Both the position numbers and the translations under genes were made by a program. 24,487 bases of DNA from JAENVT01 sp040006755 (GTDB lineage: Bacteria; Actinomycetota; Acidimicrobiia; Acidimicrobiales; Ilumatobacteraceae). Where the stretch lies: positions 1 to 24,487 of the forward strand of contig JBDTWJ010000035.1 in NCBI GenBank assembly GCA_040006755.1. The letters run 5' to 3'. Position 1 is the first letter of the stretch. Every line of letters starts with the position of its first letter. Shown here piece by piece: positions 7,574-16,069 of this stretch. The notes under the pieces are model-generated. The model had not been told where the DNA came from, ran no database searches, and saw nothing but the letters and a program-made list of their open reading frames with translations.

Positions 7574-8479
7574 TCAGAGGGCGATGGCGAGCTCGGATTC
7601 GAGGATCGCTCGATCCTCGGCGTCGGCGATCGGCACCGACTTGGCCAGTTGCCAGCTCTCACCTGCAGCGATGTCGTCACCCAACGCTTTCAACGCTCTG
7701 GCACGCGCCTCGTGGGCATACGCCAGATCGAAATCATCGAGGCCGTGTTCTTGGCATACAGCCAGGCAGCGGTCGGCGTAGCGGAGCGACAACGCCGATT
7801 GACCGGCGAGCAATTGCACCTTGGCAAGTAACCACGCAGCGCGGGCATCGTTGGCCGGACCACCACGTACAGCGCGAGCCCAGTGATATGACGAAGCGTA
7901 CGCTCGCCGTAACATTTCCTCATCGTTGTCGGGGTTGCGCTCGGCCTCGATCATCTCCCACGTCGAGTTGTTGCACTCGATCCCCTGAGCCCGATGCCAC
8001 TCGCCCGACGCATCCTCGACGGTGGCGGGTTCGGCCGTGAGCGGCGGAAGCGACTCGCCGGTTTCGAGCACGGTCTTCAAACCATCGAGCACATACACCC
8101 AACCGTCTTTCACGTTGGCCCAAGTCAGCGGGCTCAGCGCCAGGTCGCCGTGCTCGAGGCGCAACCGCGTCAAGCCCTCGCCCATCGCTTCGACGATCCA
8201 CTCGACTCGACTCGGCGGTTCCTCCGACATCGCTGCGTCGTAGAGCACGTGCCACGTCATGACCATTCGGTTGGGTGGGTCGAGTTCTTCGATCACGCCA
8301 TCGATCGCGGGCGCGCCGTTGGCAATGGTGGTGCGATACGGCTGGCCCTTGACCGGTGGTGAATCGAACGAGGTCTCGTGGAAATATCGGCACGTCCAGG
8401 ACGGCTCGACGATCGCCTCCCACACCTGCTCGGGCGTGGCCTTGATGTAGATCTGATACACGTGCTTGGTGATGGCCAT
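7574..8479 (-). CDS. SRPBCC (AHSA1-like) protein fused to a helical TPR-like domain
   Basis: This 301-aa protein has two parts. Residues 1 to about 150 are an SRPBCC/AHSA1-type ligand-binding domain (YQIYIKATPEQVWEAIVEP, later GVIEELDPPNRMVMTW and the closing helix WANVKDGWVYVLDGLKTVLE). Residues from about 172 to 301 form a helical, alanine- and leucine-rich region (NNSTWEMIEAE, then SSYHWARAVRGGP, LALRYADRCLAV-like repeats and DDFDLAYAHEARARALKALGD). This half resembles a family that I recall as separate small actinobacterial proteins. The start at 8479 is preceded by AGGAG at 8485-8489, which overlaps the stop codon of the upstream arsR gene, so translation is probably coupled. SRPBCC proteins paired with ArsR regulators are common and usually bind a small hydrophobic ligand; the ligand here is unknown. 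Confidence 0.82.
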   Translation of the reverse strand: MAITKHVYQIYIKATPEQVWEAIVEPSWTCRYFHETSFDSPPVKGQPYRTTIANGAPAIDGVIEELDPPNRMVMTWHVLYDAAMSEEPPSRVEWIVEAMGEGLTRLRLEHGDLALSPLTWANVKDGWVYVLDGLKTVLETGESLPPLTAEPATVEDASGEWHRAQGIECNNSTWEMIEAERNPDNDEEMLRRAYASSYHWARAVRGGPANDARAAWLLAKVQLLAGQSALSLRYADRCLAVCQEHGLDDFDLAYAHEARARALKALGDDIAAGESWQLAKSVPIADAEDRAILESELAIAL

Positions 8480-8487
8480 CTCGGCTC

Positions 8488-8829
8488 CTATGGGTTGCCG
8501 CGCTCGAGGTCTCGACGGATACCAACCACCGCGCGGGTGAATGGTTGGGCGTACTTGCTGACCCACCTGTCGGCGATCTCGCCGATCGGGACGGGGTTGA
8601 GGAAGTGCAACTTGGATCGACCGACTCGCTTGGTGACCACCAGATTGGCGCCCTCGAGAACAGTCAGGTGCTTCATGACGCCGAAGCGGGTCATCTCCGG
8701 GAAGCGATCGCACAACGCCTGCACGGTCTGACCATCGCGTTCGAACAGCGCGTCGAGGATCGACCGTCTGGTGGTATCCGCCAGCGCCTTGAACACCGGA
8801 CCCATCAAGGTGTCCACGACCGGTTCCAT
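8488..8829 (-). CDS. ArsR-family winged-helix repressor
   Basis: This 113-aa DNA-binding protein has the ArsR/SmtB layout: MGPVFKALADTTRRSILDAL at the N-terminus, the helix-turn-helix at about residues 33-58 (TVQALCDRFPEMTRFGVMKHLTVLE, recognition part near RFGVMKHL) and the wing GRSKLHFLNP. It lacks the ELCVCDL metal site, so it belongs with the non-metal ArsR group typically paired with SRPBCC proteins. It is first in a two-gene operon; the next gene begins eight bases after its stop. Its promoter holds a perfect palindrome between -35 and -10, which implies self-repression. The -10 is only eight bases from the ATG, so the mRNA is leaderless or nearly so. Confidence 0.9.
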   Translation of the reverse strand: MEPVVDTLMGPVFKALADTTRRSILDALFERDGQTVQALCDRFPEMTRFGVMKHLTVLEGANLVVTKRVGRSKLHFLNPVPIGEIADRWVSKYAQPFTRAVVGIRRDLERGNP

Positions 8830-8837
8830 GAGTGGAA

Positions 8838-8867
8838 ATAATATGTGACCAATTGGTCACATGTCAA
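8838..8867 (-). promoter_or_regulatory. arsR promoter (TTGACA, 18-bp spacer, TATTAT)
   Basis: On the minus strand TTGACA (8862-8867) and TATTAT (8838-8843) are separated by 18 bp, close to the sigma-70 consensus. The start codon is eight bases beyond the -10. This is the best consensus promoter in the window. Confidence 0.75.
8843..8862. promoter_or_regulatory. 20-bp perfect palindrome, probable ArsR operator
   Basis: ATGTGACCAA followed by its exact reverse complement TTGGTCACAT fills the spacer between -35 and -10 of the arsR promoter, touching both. Bound repressor would block polymerase. Size and symmetry suit a dimeric winged-helix protein. Confidence 0.75.
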
Positions 8868-8974
8868 CGGATTTCTTTCGCGGCCAATCTTGACTGGAGC
8901 AGTCGGGTATTGGGTTAGTGTTGATCCGCACGCAGCTCGACCCGTCACCAACCGACCGACCCAAAGGAACCGAC

Positions 8975-9610
8975 ATGAGCGTCCGCCTCGGAGACACCGC
9001 ACCCGATTTCACCGCCGACACGACCCAAGGCGAGATCCATTTCCACGACTGGCTCGGCGATTCGTGGGGTGTGCTGTTCAGCCACCCGAAGGACTTCACG
9101 CCGGTCTGCACCACCGAGCTCGGCTACGTCGCCAAGATCAAGCCAGAGTTCGACAAGCGCAATGTCAAGGTGATCGGCCTCTCGGTCGATCCCGTCGACA
9201 GTCACGTCAAGTGGGAAGCAGACATCGCCGAGACTCAGGGCACGCCGGTGAACTTCCCGATGATCGGCGACCCCGACAGGAAGGTCGCTGACCTTTACGA
9301 CATGATCCACCCCAACGCCAACGACACATTGACCGTGCGTTCGGTGTTCATCGTCGGGCCCGACAAGAAAGTGAAGCTGACGCTCACATATCCGGCGTCG
9401 ACAGGCCGCAACTTCGACGAGATCCTACGAGTGATCGACAGCCTGCAGCTGACCGCCAACTACAAGGTTGCTACTCCAGCCAACTGGACCGACGGCGACG
9501 ATGTCATCATCGGGAGCGCAGTCTCCAATGAGGACGCGGAGAAGTTGTTCCCCCAGGGCTGGAAGACCATCAAGCCATACCTGCGGGTGCTCGCTCAGCC
9601 CAACAAGTGA
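8975..9610 (+). CDS. 1-Cys peroxiredoxin (Prx6 type)
   Basis: This 211-aa cytoplasmic thiol peroxidase would reduce hydrogen peroxide and alkyl hydroperoxides. The family start (RLGDTAPDFTADTTQGEIHFHDW) is followed by the active site FSHPKDFTPVCTTELG with the peroxidatic Cys45 and supporting Pro38 and Thr42. The long C-terminal part (from VIDSLQLTANYKVATPANW to the KTIKPYLRVL end) is diagnostic of the Prx6 group. No other cysteine is seen, so it must be re-reduced by an external thiol. The ATG at 8975 is preferred over an in-frame start at 8918 because AAAGGA (8963-8968) lies six bases upstream and the family N-terminus starts there. The promoter region is shared with the divergent arsR gene (145 bp), but the arsR operator lies on the far side. 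Confidence 0.93.
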   Translation: MSVRLGDTAPDFTADTTQGEIHFHDWLGDSWGVLFSHPKDFTPVCTTELGYVAKIKPEFDKRNVKVIGLSVDPVDSHVKWEADIAETQGTPVNFPMIGDPDRKVADLYDMIHPNANDTLTVRSVFIVGPDKKVKLTLTYPASTGRNFDEILRVIDSLQLTANYKVATPANWTDGDDVIIGSAVSNEDAEKLFPQGWKTIKPYLRVLAQPNK

Positions 9611-9615
9611 GCTGA

Positions 9616-10038
9616 TCAGCGGCGCTTGTCGCCAGGCCGGCGCAATTCTTTTCGCAACACGAATCGCAGACCACTCCAGGTCTCGTCGATCGCGCACACC
9701 TTGTTGTCGACCCAGCCGCTCGGCAGCAGTTCGTCGCGCAGTACATCTTCGGTGATGTCGGTGGGTACACCACTCGACTTCTTCGGCCAGGCCACCCAGA
9801 CTCCGCCGTTGGGCGCAGCGGCCTTGGTCAGCTTCGGCCAGGCTGCGGCCAGCTTCGCTCGAGACGTGAAGAAGGCCACGACGACATCGAGTGGCGCCAG
9901 CAACGACTTCTGCCAGATGGCATCGCCGTAGTCGCCGAGTGTGTCTGCAAATTGCGGCGGAGGGTCGACGATCACGAACACCGCATCCTCGACGATGCCG
10001 AGCTTTTTTGGCAGTGGAGTACCCGAGTACCCGGCCAT
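9616..10038 (-). CDS. DUF3052 family protein
   Basis: This 140-aa protein matches the DUF3052 family as I remember it: the opening MAGYSGTPLPKKLGI, the middle LDVVVAFFTSRAKLAAAWPKL and GGVWVAWPKKSSGVPTDITE, and the closing KVCAIDETWSGLRFVLRKEL. The function of the family is not established to my knowledge. It is likely cytoplasmic. The ATG at 10038 coincides with the conserved N-terminus; no clear Shine-Dalgarno is seen. It follows the second permease gene by 48 bases on the same strand, so it may be carried on the same transcript. It converges on the peroxiredoxin gene with only five bases between stops, leaving no room for a terminator outside the genes. Confidence 0.85.
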   Translation of the reverse strand: MAGYSGTPLPKKLGIVEDAVFVIVDPPPQFADTLGDYGDAIWQKSLLAPLDVVVAFFTSRAKLAAAWPKLTKAAAPNGGVWVAWPKKSSGVPTDITEDVLRDELLPSGWVDNKVCAIDETWSGLRFVLRKELRRPGDKRR

Positions 10039-10086
10039 CAGGCGCTACCCATCACAGTGAACTCCGGCGACATGGTTTGCATCGGC

Positions 10087-12618
10087 TCATTCTGTGGCGA
10101 TGGCTTGCAAAATGTCGAGCTTGGTGGCACGCCAGGCCGGCACCACGGCAGCGATCACACCGACGACGAACGCGATGACCAGGATCGCCGCGATCGTGCT
10201 CGTCGGAACGGAGTACTCGGTCAGACCCTCGTCGTGAAGCGCAGCGATCACCACGTAGCCGAGCATGATTCCCATCAACACGCCGACGACAGCTCCGTAG
10301 ACCGACGTCAGCACGCTCTCCCACCGCACCGTGATGCGCACCTGGGTACGAGTCATCCCCACAGCGCGCAGCAACCCGGTCTCGCGTCGACGCTCGTAGA
10401 CGGCCAACAGCAACGTCAAGACGATCCCGAAGATTGCAATCACGATCGACAACGCCAGCAATCCATAAACGAATGCCAGACTCTGGTCCACGAGGTCGGC
10501 GCGACTGTCGATGAACTCGCCTCGGTCCTGCAGCTCGCCGATGCCATACGCCGCGACGCGAGCGTCCACGGCACGCCGGAATTCGCCGTCGCCGATTCCA
10601 TCGGCGCGCGTCAGGGAAACAAAGCCAGCGGTGTTCGACAGGCTGGTGCCCGCAAACGTGTCGCGGTGATAGGTGCGCGCCGGTATGAAGTCGGCAGTTT
10701 CATAGATCCCCTCGATCAGAAGGGGGCGTACTCGCCCATCGATGCGGACGTCGAAGTCATCACCGAGTGACAGGTCCTTTCGCTTGGCCTCGCCCTCGCT
10801 GATCAGCATGCCCTCGGCGTTCAGCGACTCGAGCGAACCTTCGAGGAACACGAACTGGATCAATCCACCAGCAGTCTGCGGGTTGATGGTGGCGCCTCCG
10901 GCCCGCTCTCCTTCGGCGTCGGCGAGCGGTACGAAACCGAGACCTGTGGCCGCGCCGACTTCGGGCAACGTGTTGAGCTCGTCGATGAAGACTTGGCTGA
11001 AGCTCAGCGAACCACCGTTGCTGCTGTTGATGACGTAGTCGCCGACGAAGGTCGATCCGATTGTCTGGCGCAACTGCACCTTGATCGACGCCGCGAACAC
11101 CGACGCGCCCGTCACCAGCGCCACACCGATCAGAACGGGAGCGGCCGTGCGCGCAGTCCTCTTCGGACTGCGTTGCACGTTGCCGCGAGCCATGGCTCCG
11201 GTGACACCGCGCCAACGTTGAATCGGGGCGCCGAGCAGCCGAGCGATCGGCCGAGCCATCACGGGCCCAAGCAGCAGCACTGCTGCGAACAGCAGGGCAA
11301 CGCCGATGGCCAACAAGATGCCCTCCGCGCCCAGCAGCACTGCAACGATTGTTCCAGCACCGAGCGCTGCGCACACCGCGGCACCGATCACCCGGCCGCG
11401 CACGGAGCCCGTGCGTTCGAAGGCCGTGTCGACCATCGCCGCTATCGGCGACACGCGCCCTGCGCCGATAGCCGGAGCGATTGCTGCGATGAGGCTGGCG
11501 GCAGTTCCAGCCACGATCGTGAGCACCACGGTGAACGGCTCCAGGGCCAGCCCACGTGCCGGGATCGAGTAGTCGAGCGCGTCCAGGAGGTTGCGTATCC
11601 CCAGGGCCAGGCCGATCCCGCCGAACAGACCAGCAAGAGAGCCGAGCAGGCCGATCACCGCGGATTCGATGAGCAGCGTCCACGTGACCTGGCGACGACT
11701 CGCGCCAATTGCACGAAGCAGGGCGTTCTCGCGCTGGCGTTGCGCGGCGGTGATCGAGAAGACGTTGTAGATCACGAACATCCCGACACCAAGAGCGATG
11801 AACGAAAAGATCGCCAGGAACAGCGTGATGAACCCGAGGCTTCTCTCGATGTCGCTCTGTGTCTGCTCGGTGATCTCGGCAGACGTCAACGTCTCGGCGA
11901 TGTTGGGATCGAGGGTGGCCCCGATGCGCTGGACGAGCGCGTCGTCGCTCACTGTGCCGTCGCCCTTGACCAAGACCGCGTCGACAAAGCCAGGCTTGGC
12001 GATGAACTCTTCGGCTGTCGGCGCATCGAACAACGCCCAGGTGGCATTGCCCGGCGAAACGATGTCGTCGTAGACCGCGACCCCGACGAGGGTGAAGTCG
12101 CGCGACCCGCCCTCGGCATTGACCTTCACCATGTCGCCGATCACATAGCCCGCGTCATTGGCGGTGATCGTGTCGAGCGCGACCTCCGTCGGGCCACGAG
12201 GCGATCGCCCCTGCGCGATTCGCCACACCGACATCGAGCCATCGTTGACAGTGGCGCCGAACGTGGGCGCCGTCGGTCGTTCGATCGGCTTACCCTGTTT
12301 GTCGATCACCACCGCGTCGCCTTGGACGAAAGCCTGTGCATCGACGACCCCGTCGATGGCGCGAACCTCGTTGACCACGTCGACCGGTAGTCGATCGCGC
12401 CGCTCGAAGCCGAGAAAGCCCTCGACCGAGTTGGACGACTGCACGTAGCCGTCGACTCGCTCGAAGACGTCCGCGAACAGAGCGTTGAACGTGCGTTGGA
12501 CCGTGTCGCGGAAGATGAACGTGCCGCTGAGGAAGGCCGTGCTGGCGACGATGGCGAGCGCGGTGAGCACAACACGCCCCCACCGGGATCGCACACTTCG
12601 CAACGCGAGTCGTATCAC
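10087..12618 (-). CDS. FtsX/MacB-family ABC permease (second of a tandem pair)
   Basis: This 843-aa inner-membrane protein has the double FtsX layout typical of actinobacteria. An N-terminal membrane segment (RVVLTALAIVASTAFLSGTF) is followed by a first extracytoplasmic MacB-type domain, an FtsX block with the conserved NVFSITAAQRQRENALLRAIG motif, a central pair of membrane segments, a second extracytoplasmic domain, and a C-terminal FtsX block with YERRRETGLLRAVGMTRTQV. It is a clear paralogue of the neighbouring 846-aa permease over its full length. I place the start at GTG 12618 because MIRLALRSVRSRWGR then aligns with MFKVALKGIMARKSR of the paralogue and AGAGG lies just upstream; a TTG at 12639 would add seven residues. 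It is the third gene of the ATPase-permease-permease operon, 24 bases after its neighbour. Substrate unknown. Confidence 0.9.
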   Translation of the reverse strand: MIRLALRSVRSRWGRVVLTALAIVASTAFLSGTFIFRDTVQRTFNALFADVFERVDGYVQSSNSVEGFLGFERRDRLPVDVVNEVRAIDGVVDAQAFVQGDAVVIDKQGKPIERPTAPTFGATVNDGSMSVWRIAQGRSPRGPTEVALDTITANDAGYVIGDMVKVNAEGGSRDFTLVGVAVYDDIVSPGNATWALFDAPTAEEFIAKPGFVDAVLVKGDGTVSDDALVQRIGATLDPNIAETLTSAEITEQTQSDIERSLGFITLFLAIFSFIALGVGMFVIYNVFSITAAQRQRENALLRAIGASRRQVTWTLLIESAVIGLLGSLAGLFGGIGLALGIRNLLDALDYSIPARGLALEPFTVVLTIVAGTAASLIAAIAPAIGAGRVSPIAAMVDTAFERTGSVRGRVIGAAVCAALGAGTIVAVLLGAEGILLAIGVALLFAAVLLLGPVMARPIARLLGAPIQRWRGVTGAMARGNVQRSPKRTARTAAPVLIGVALVTGASVFAASIKVQLRQTIGSTFVGDYVINSSNGGSLSFSQVFIDELNTLPEVGAATGLGFVPLADAEGERAGGATINPQTAGGLIQFVFLEGSLESLNAEGMLISEGEAKRKDLSLGDDFDVRIDGRVRPLLIEGIYETADFIPARTYHRDTFAGTSLSNTAGFVSLTRADGIGDGEFRRAVDARVAAYGIGELQDRGEFIDSRADLVDQSLAFVYGLLALSIVIAIFGIVLTLLLAVYERRRETGLLRAVGMTRTQVRITVRWESVLTSVYGAVVGVLMGIMLGYVVIAALHDEGLTEYSVPTSTIAAILVIAFVVGVIAAVVPAWRATKLDILQAIATE

Positions 12619-12642
12619 ATGCCTCTGCTCATGTACCAAAAC

Positions 12643-15183
12643 CTAGGTTGTGGCGATCGCTTCGATGATGTCGACTTTCGTGGCCCGACGAGCGGGAATG
12701 ACCGCGGCGATCACCCCGATGATGAACGAGACGACCAAGATCACGATGGTGCTGAGCACCGGTATCGAGAAGACGGTGACCCCTTCGTCGCGCAGCGACA
12801 GCACCAACAGGAATCCGCTGAGGAGGCCGAGCAGAACCCCGATCACGGCGCCGAGCATGCTGGTGATGACGCTTTCCCACCGAACCGTCGACCGCACCTG
12901 GCCGCGCGTCATTCCGACGGCGCGAAGCAGCGCGATCTCGCGACGTCGCTCGTAGACCGACAGGAGCAACGTGATGACGATGCCGACCGCGGCGATGATG
13001 ATCGACAGTGCCAGCAATCCGTAGATCAGTGCCAGCAGCGTGTTGATCGATGCCGCCTGATCGTCGATGTACTCCGCGCGACTCTGCAGCTTGCCCGACC
13101 CATACTGGTCGACCACTGGCTGGATCGCGGCCGTCGCCTGCGATGCGGTGACGCCAGGTGCCGTGTTGATGAACACCGAGAAGTCGAAGTAGCTGCCAGA
13201 CGTATTGGCATAGAGATCACGATCAACGACGTAACCACCGGCCAACTCGTCGGATGAGTAGGTGCCGACGATGGTCAGCGGTAGTTCGCCGAGACCCGCG
13301 AGGTTGACCGTCAACACGTCACCGATCTTCAGACCGTCGTCCTTGGCCTTTTTGTCGGAGACCATCATCGAAGTCGTGGACAGCTCTGCGTACGAGCCGC
13401 TGGTGAGGTGAAGATCGAAGACCTCTCCGACCGTCGCCGGATCGACCAGTGTGACGGTTCCATCCTTCTCGTCGATCTTGGCAAGCTTGACCCCGATACC
13501 GGCAGCTGCACTGATCTCCGGAAGGCTGTTGAGCTTGTCCGCGAGATCAGGACTGAGACCACCCAATCCCGAGAAGTTGTCGGTCTTCACCACATAGTCG
13601 CCGACGAACTGTTCGCTGAAGATCTCGCGCACTTGCGCCTTCAACGTTGCGGCAAGCAATGCCACTGCGGTGACCAGTGCGACGCCGATCAACACCGGTG
13701 CCGCAGCACGCGATGTTCGCTTCGGGTTGCGCGAAGCATTCCCTTGTGCCATGCGACCGGTGACCTTGAACGCGCGGGCAACGGGCGCGCCGATGGCTTT
13801 GGCTGCAACGAGGGCCAGCACCGGACCGAGGACGAGCACGCCGACCCAGAGCAAGAGGACGCCGAGTCCGAGCAGCGCAAAACCCGCGCCGCTGAGCGAT
13901 GCGACGATTCCAACAGCGCCGATGACACCAATGATGAGGCCGGCGAGAATCCGCTTGCGGCTGCTGCCGACATTCTCGACCGCAGAGTCGCGCATCGCTG
14001 CCAATGGCGAAACGCGACCTGTTCGCAGTGCCGGGAGCACCGCCGACAGCACGGTGACCAACGTGCCCAGCACCAACGTGAGCAAGATGGTGCGCGGCAG
14101 CAGTTGCAACGTGGTCGAGGGGAAGTCGATACCGAGGACGCCGAGGAATGACTTCAGTGCCATGGAAACCCCGATGCCGGCGACGAGGCCCAGCAGTGAA
14201 CCGACCACGCCGACCACCACCGATTCCAACAGCATCGCCCGCGTGATCTGACGACGGTGTGCGCCGACAGCGCGGAGTAACGCGTTCTCGCGTTGACGTT
14301 GTGCTGCAGTGATCGAGAACACGTTGTAGATCACAAAGCACGCGACGCCCATAGCAATGAACGAGAACGCAGTCAGGAAGATGGTGAAGAAGCTCAGCCC
14401 TTCTTCGATCGCGGTCTGGTTCTCCTTGGTGATCTCGGCGCCGGTGAGTGTCTCGGTCTGGCTATCGGCCGGGAGCGCTGCCTGGATACGATCCGCCAAC
14501 TCCGCATCGGAGACACTGCCGTCTCCGGTGACGACGACAGCATCGATGAAGCCTGGCTTGCCCACGAACGACTCCGCCGTCGGGAGATCGAACAACGCGA
14601 ACGTGGCACCACCTGGCGACGACACGTCGCCGTAGTGGGCGATGCCCACCAGGGTGAAAGCGCGCGAGCCACCTTGAGCGACAACTTTCACGGTGTCGCC
14701 GAGCGTGTATCCCGCCTTGTCGGCGACGCCAGCATCGAGCGCGACCTCGCCGTCGCCGTTCGGAAGTCTGCCCTCGTTGATCGTCCAGAACGCCTCGTCG
14801 GCTGAGATCGACGATCCAAACGTCGGCGGACCATTGCCGTCGGAGCCCACTGGCTTGTTGTCCTTGCCGATGACCCGCGCAAATCCGAACACGCTGGGAT
14901 CGGCGGCTTTCACGCCGGGCACGCTTCCGACGTCGGCGGCGAGCGAATCGGGAATACGCTGACGCTCCTCCGAACCGAAATCGCCCTCGATGACGACCGA
15001 GGAGCGCACGTACGCGTCGGTGTCTTCGAAAACATTCGCGAACAAGTCGTTGAACGACTTCGTGAGGGTGTCGGAGAAGATGTAGGTGCCTGCAAGGAAT
15101 GAGGTGCCGAGGATGACGGCAAGCGAAGTCAGCAGTAGTCGGCTCTTGCGAGCCATGATGCCTTTGAGTGCAACCTTGAACAT
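12643..15183 (-). CDS. FtsX/MacB-family ABC permease (first of a tandem pair)
   Basis: This 846-aa membrane protein pairs with the ATPase encoded just before it. About ten membrane spans are visible, near residues 15-36, 266-288, 319-343, 363-386, 411-431, 434-460, 494-513, 715-745, 775-795 and 805-830. Two large extracytoplasmic domains (about 37-265 and 514-714) lie between them. The coupling motif NVFSITAAQRQRENALLRAVG follows the second span, and its counterpart YERRREIALLRAVGMTRGQV follows the eighth. Such permeases act by mechanotransmission or export lipids or peptides; which applies here cannot be told. The ATG at 15183 lies three bases after the ATPase stop codon (TGA ACG ATG), so translation is coupled. 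With the downstream paralogue it probably forms a heterodimer. Confidence 0.92.
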   Translation of the reverse strand: MFKVALKGIMARKSRLLLTSLAVILGTSFLAGTYIFSDTLTKSFNDLFANVFEDTDAYVRSSVVIEGDFGSEERQRIPDSLAADVGSVPGVKAADPSVFGFARVIGKDNKPVGSDGNGPPTFGSSISADEAFWTINEGRLPNGDGEVALDAGVADKAGYTLGDTVKVVAQGGSRAFTLVGIAHYGDVSSPGGATFALFDLPTAESFVGKPGFIDAVVVTGDGSVSDAELADRIQAALPADSQTETLTGAEITKENQTAIEEGLSFFTIFLTAFSFIAMGVACFVIYNVFSITAAQRQRENALLRAVGAHRRQITRAMLLESVVVGVVGSLLGLVAGIGVSMALKSFLGVLGIDFPSTTLQLLPRTILLTLVLGTLVTVLSAVLPALRTGRVSPLAAMRDSAVENVGSSRKRILAGLIIGVIGAVGIVASLSGAGFALLGLGVLLLWVGVLVLGPVLALVAAKAIGAPVARAFKVTGRMAQGNASRNPKRTSRAAAPVLIGVALVTAVALLAATLKAQVREIFSEQFVGDYVVKTDNFSGLGGLSPDLADKLNSLPEISAAAGIGVKLAKIDEKDGTVTLVDPATVGEVFDLHLTSGSYAELSTTSMMVSDKKAKDDGLKIGDVLTVNLAGLGELPLTIVGTYSSDELAGGYVVDRDLYANTSGSYFDFSVFINTAPGVTASQATAAIQPVVDQYGSGKLQSRAEYIDDQAASINTLLALIYGLLALSIIIAAVGIVITLLLSVYERRREIALLRAVGMTRGQVRSTVRWESVITSMLGAVIGVLLGLLSGFLLVLSLRDEGVTVFSIPVLSTIVILVVSFIIGVIAAVIPARRATKVDIIEAIATT

Positions 15184-15186
15184 CGT

Positions 15187-15930
15187 TCAGTCACCAAAGC
15201 GCTTCATGCGATCGAGAACGAGATCTGCCGTCGGCTCGAGCATCTCGTCGACGACCTTGCCGTCGGCAAGAAAGATCACTCGATCTGCGTAGCTCGCCGC
15301 GTTCGGGTCGTGGGTGACCATCACGATGGTCTGGCCCAGGTCGCGAACAGCGCGCCGCATGAACTCCAGGATCTCGGCGCCGGCGCGGCTGTCGAGGTTT
15401 CCCGTCGGCTCGTCGGCGAAGATGATCGTCGGCTTGCTGGCCAGAGCGCGGGCAACTGCAACGCGCTGTTGCTGGCCACCGCTCAATTCGCTCGGGCGGT
15501 GCTTCAATCGGTCGCGAAGGCCGACGGTGTCGATGACTTGGTCGATCCACTGCTGATCGCCCGACGTACCACCGAGGAGCAGCGGCAGGGTGATGTTCTC
15601 GTAGGCATTCAGCGTCGGCACCAGGTTGTAGGCCTGAAAGATGAACCCGACCGCGGTGCGCCGGAGGATTGTCAACGCTTTGTCGTTGAGCGCTGCCAGG
15701 TAGGTCTCACCGATGTACACGGCGCCACTGGTGAGCGAATCAAGGCCGGCCAGGCAGTGCATCAGCGTGCTCTTTCCCGAGCCGGACGGCCCCATGATGG
15801 CCGTGAACCGTCCCGCTTCGAACGCCACGGTCACACCGTCGAGCGCCCGAACTTCGCTGTCACCCTCGCCATAGATCTTGGTTGCGTCAACAGCGCCCGC
15901 GGCTGTGGAGGCCGTCAATGTCTCAGTCAT
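15187..15930 (-). CDS. ABC transporter ATPase, MacB/LolD type
   Basis: This 247-aa ATP-binding subunit drives the two permeases that follow. Walker A is GPSGSGKST (residues 47-55), the Q-loop is in FIFQAYNL (Gln99), the ABC signature is LSGGQQQR (149 onward), Walker B with the catalytic Glu is IIFADE (169-174), and the H-loop His is His207. The DEPTGNLDS sequence and the length are typical of the MacB/LolD/FtsE group. The ATG at 15930 is chosen because MTETLTAS directly precedes the conserved VDATKIYGEG region; the frame is open further upstream but holds no better start. No Shine-Dalgarno is seen before it, only an AT-rich stretch, so the promoter must be close. It is the first gene of a three-gene operon, divergent from the cyclase gene. 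Confidence 0.94.
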   Translation of the reverse strand: MTETLTASTAAGAVDATKIYGEGDSEVRALDGVTVAFEAGRFTAIMGPSGSGKSTLMHCLAGLDSLTSGAVYIGETYLAALNDKALTILRRTAVGFIFQAYNLVPTLNAYENITLPLLLGGTSGDQQWIDQVIDTVGLRDRLKHRPSELSGGQQQRVAVARALASKPTIIFADEPTGNLDSRAGAEILEFMRRAVRDLGQTIVMVTHDPNAASYADRVIFLADGKVVDEMLEPTADLVLDRMKRFGD

Positions 15931-16069
15931 GAGAACTAGTTGTATCAATACTGAACGTGGCGTGCATCCCTTGATTGCGTGACGTTCGTCCTGACAGCGG
16001 CCGCACGGACAATAGAACCAAACATTCAACCCCGCTGGCAGCGCCCATCTGTCCTACGCTCGGTGGTTC
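15931..16069. promoter_or_regulatory. Divergent promoter region between the ABC operon and the cyclase gene
   Basis: This 139-bp gap must drive both directions. Toward the cyclase, TACGCT (16055-16060) is a TANNNT hexamer nine bases before the ATG, giving a leader of only a few bases. Toward the ABC operon, bases 15935-15955 are unusually AT-rich for the region but contain no clean TANNNT match. No palindrome or terminator was found. Confidence 0.4.

Noticed and set aside
8488..8829. A metal-sensing ArsR/SmtB regulator
   Set aside because: The ELCVCDL cysteine motif is missing; only a single Cys occurs in the helix before the recognition helix, so metal sensing is not supported.
8890..8921. 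TTGACT and TAGTGT as a promoter for the peroxiredoxin gene
   Set aside because: The spacer is 20 bp, too long for confidence, and the -35 is imperfect. A promoter must lie near here, but this pair is not convincing.
10001..10010. T-rich run after a GC-rich stretch, like an intrinsic terminator
   Set aside because: It lies inside the conserved N-terminal coding part of the DUF3052 gene (the PKKLGI codons on the other strand) and no stable hairpin precedes it.
10993..12390. A 465-codon plus-strand frame opposite the second permease
   Set aside because: It is an antisense shadow; the minus strand has strong FtsX motifs and the paralogue supports that reading.
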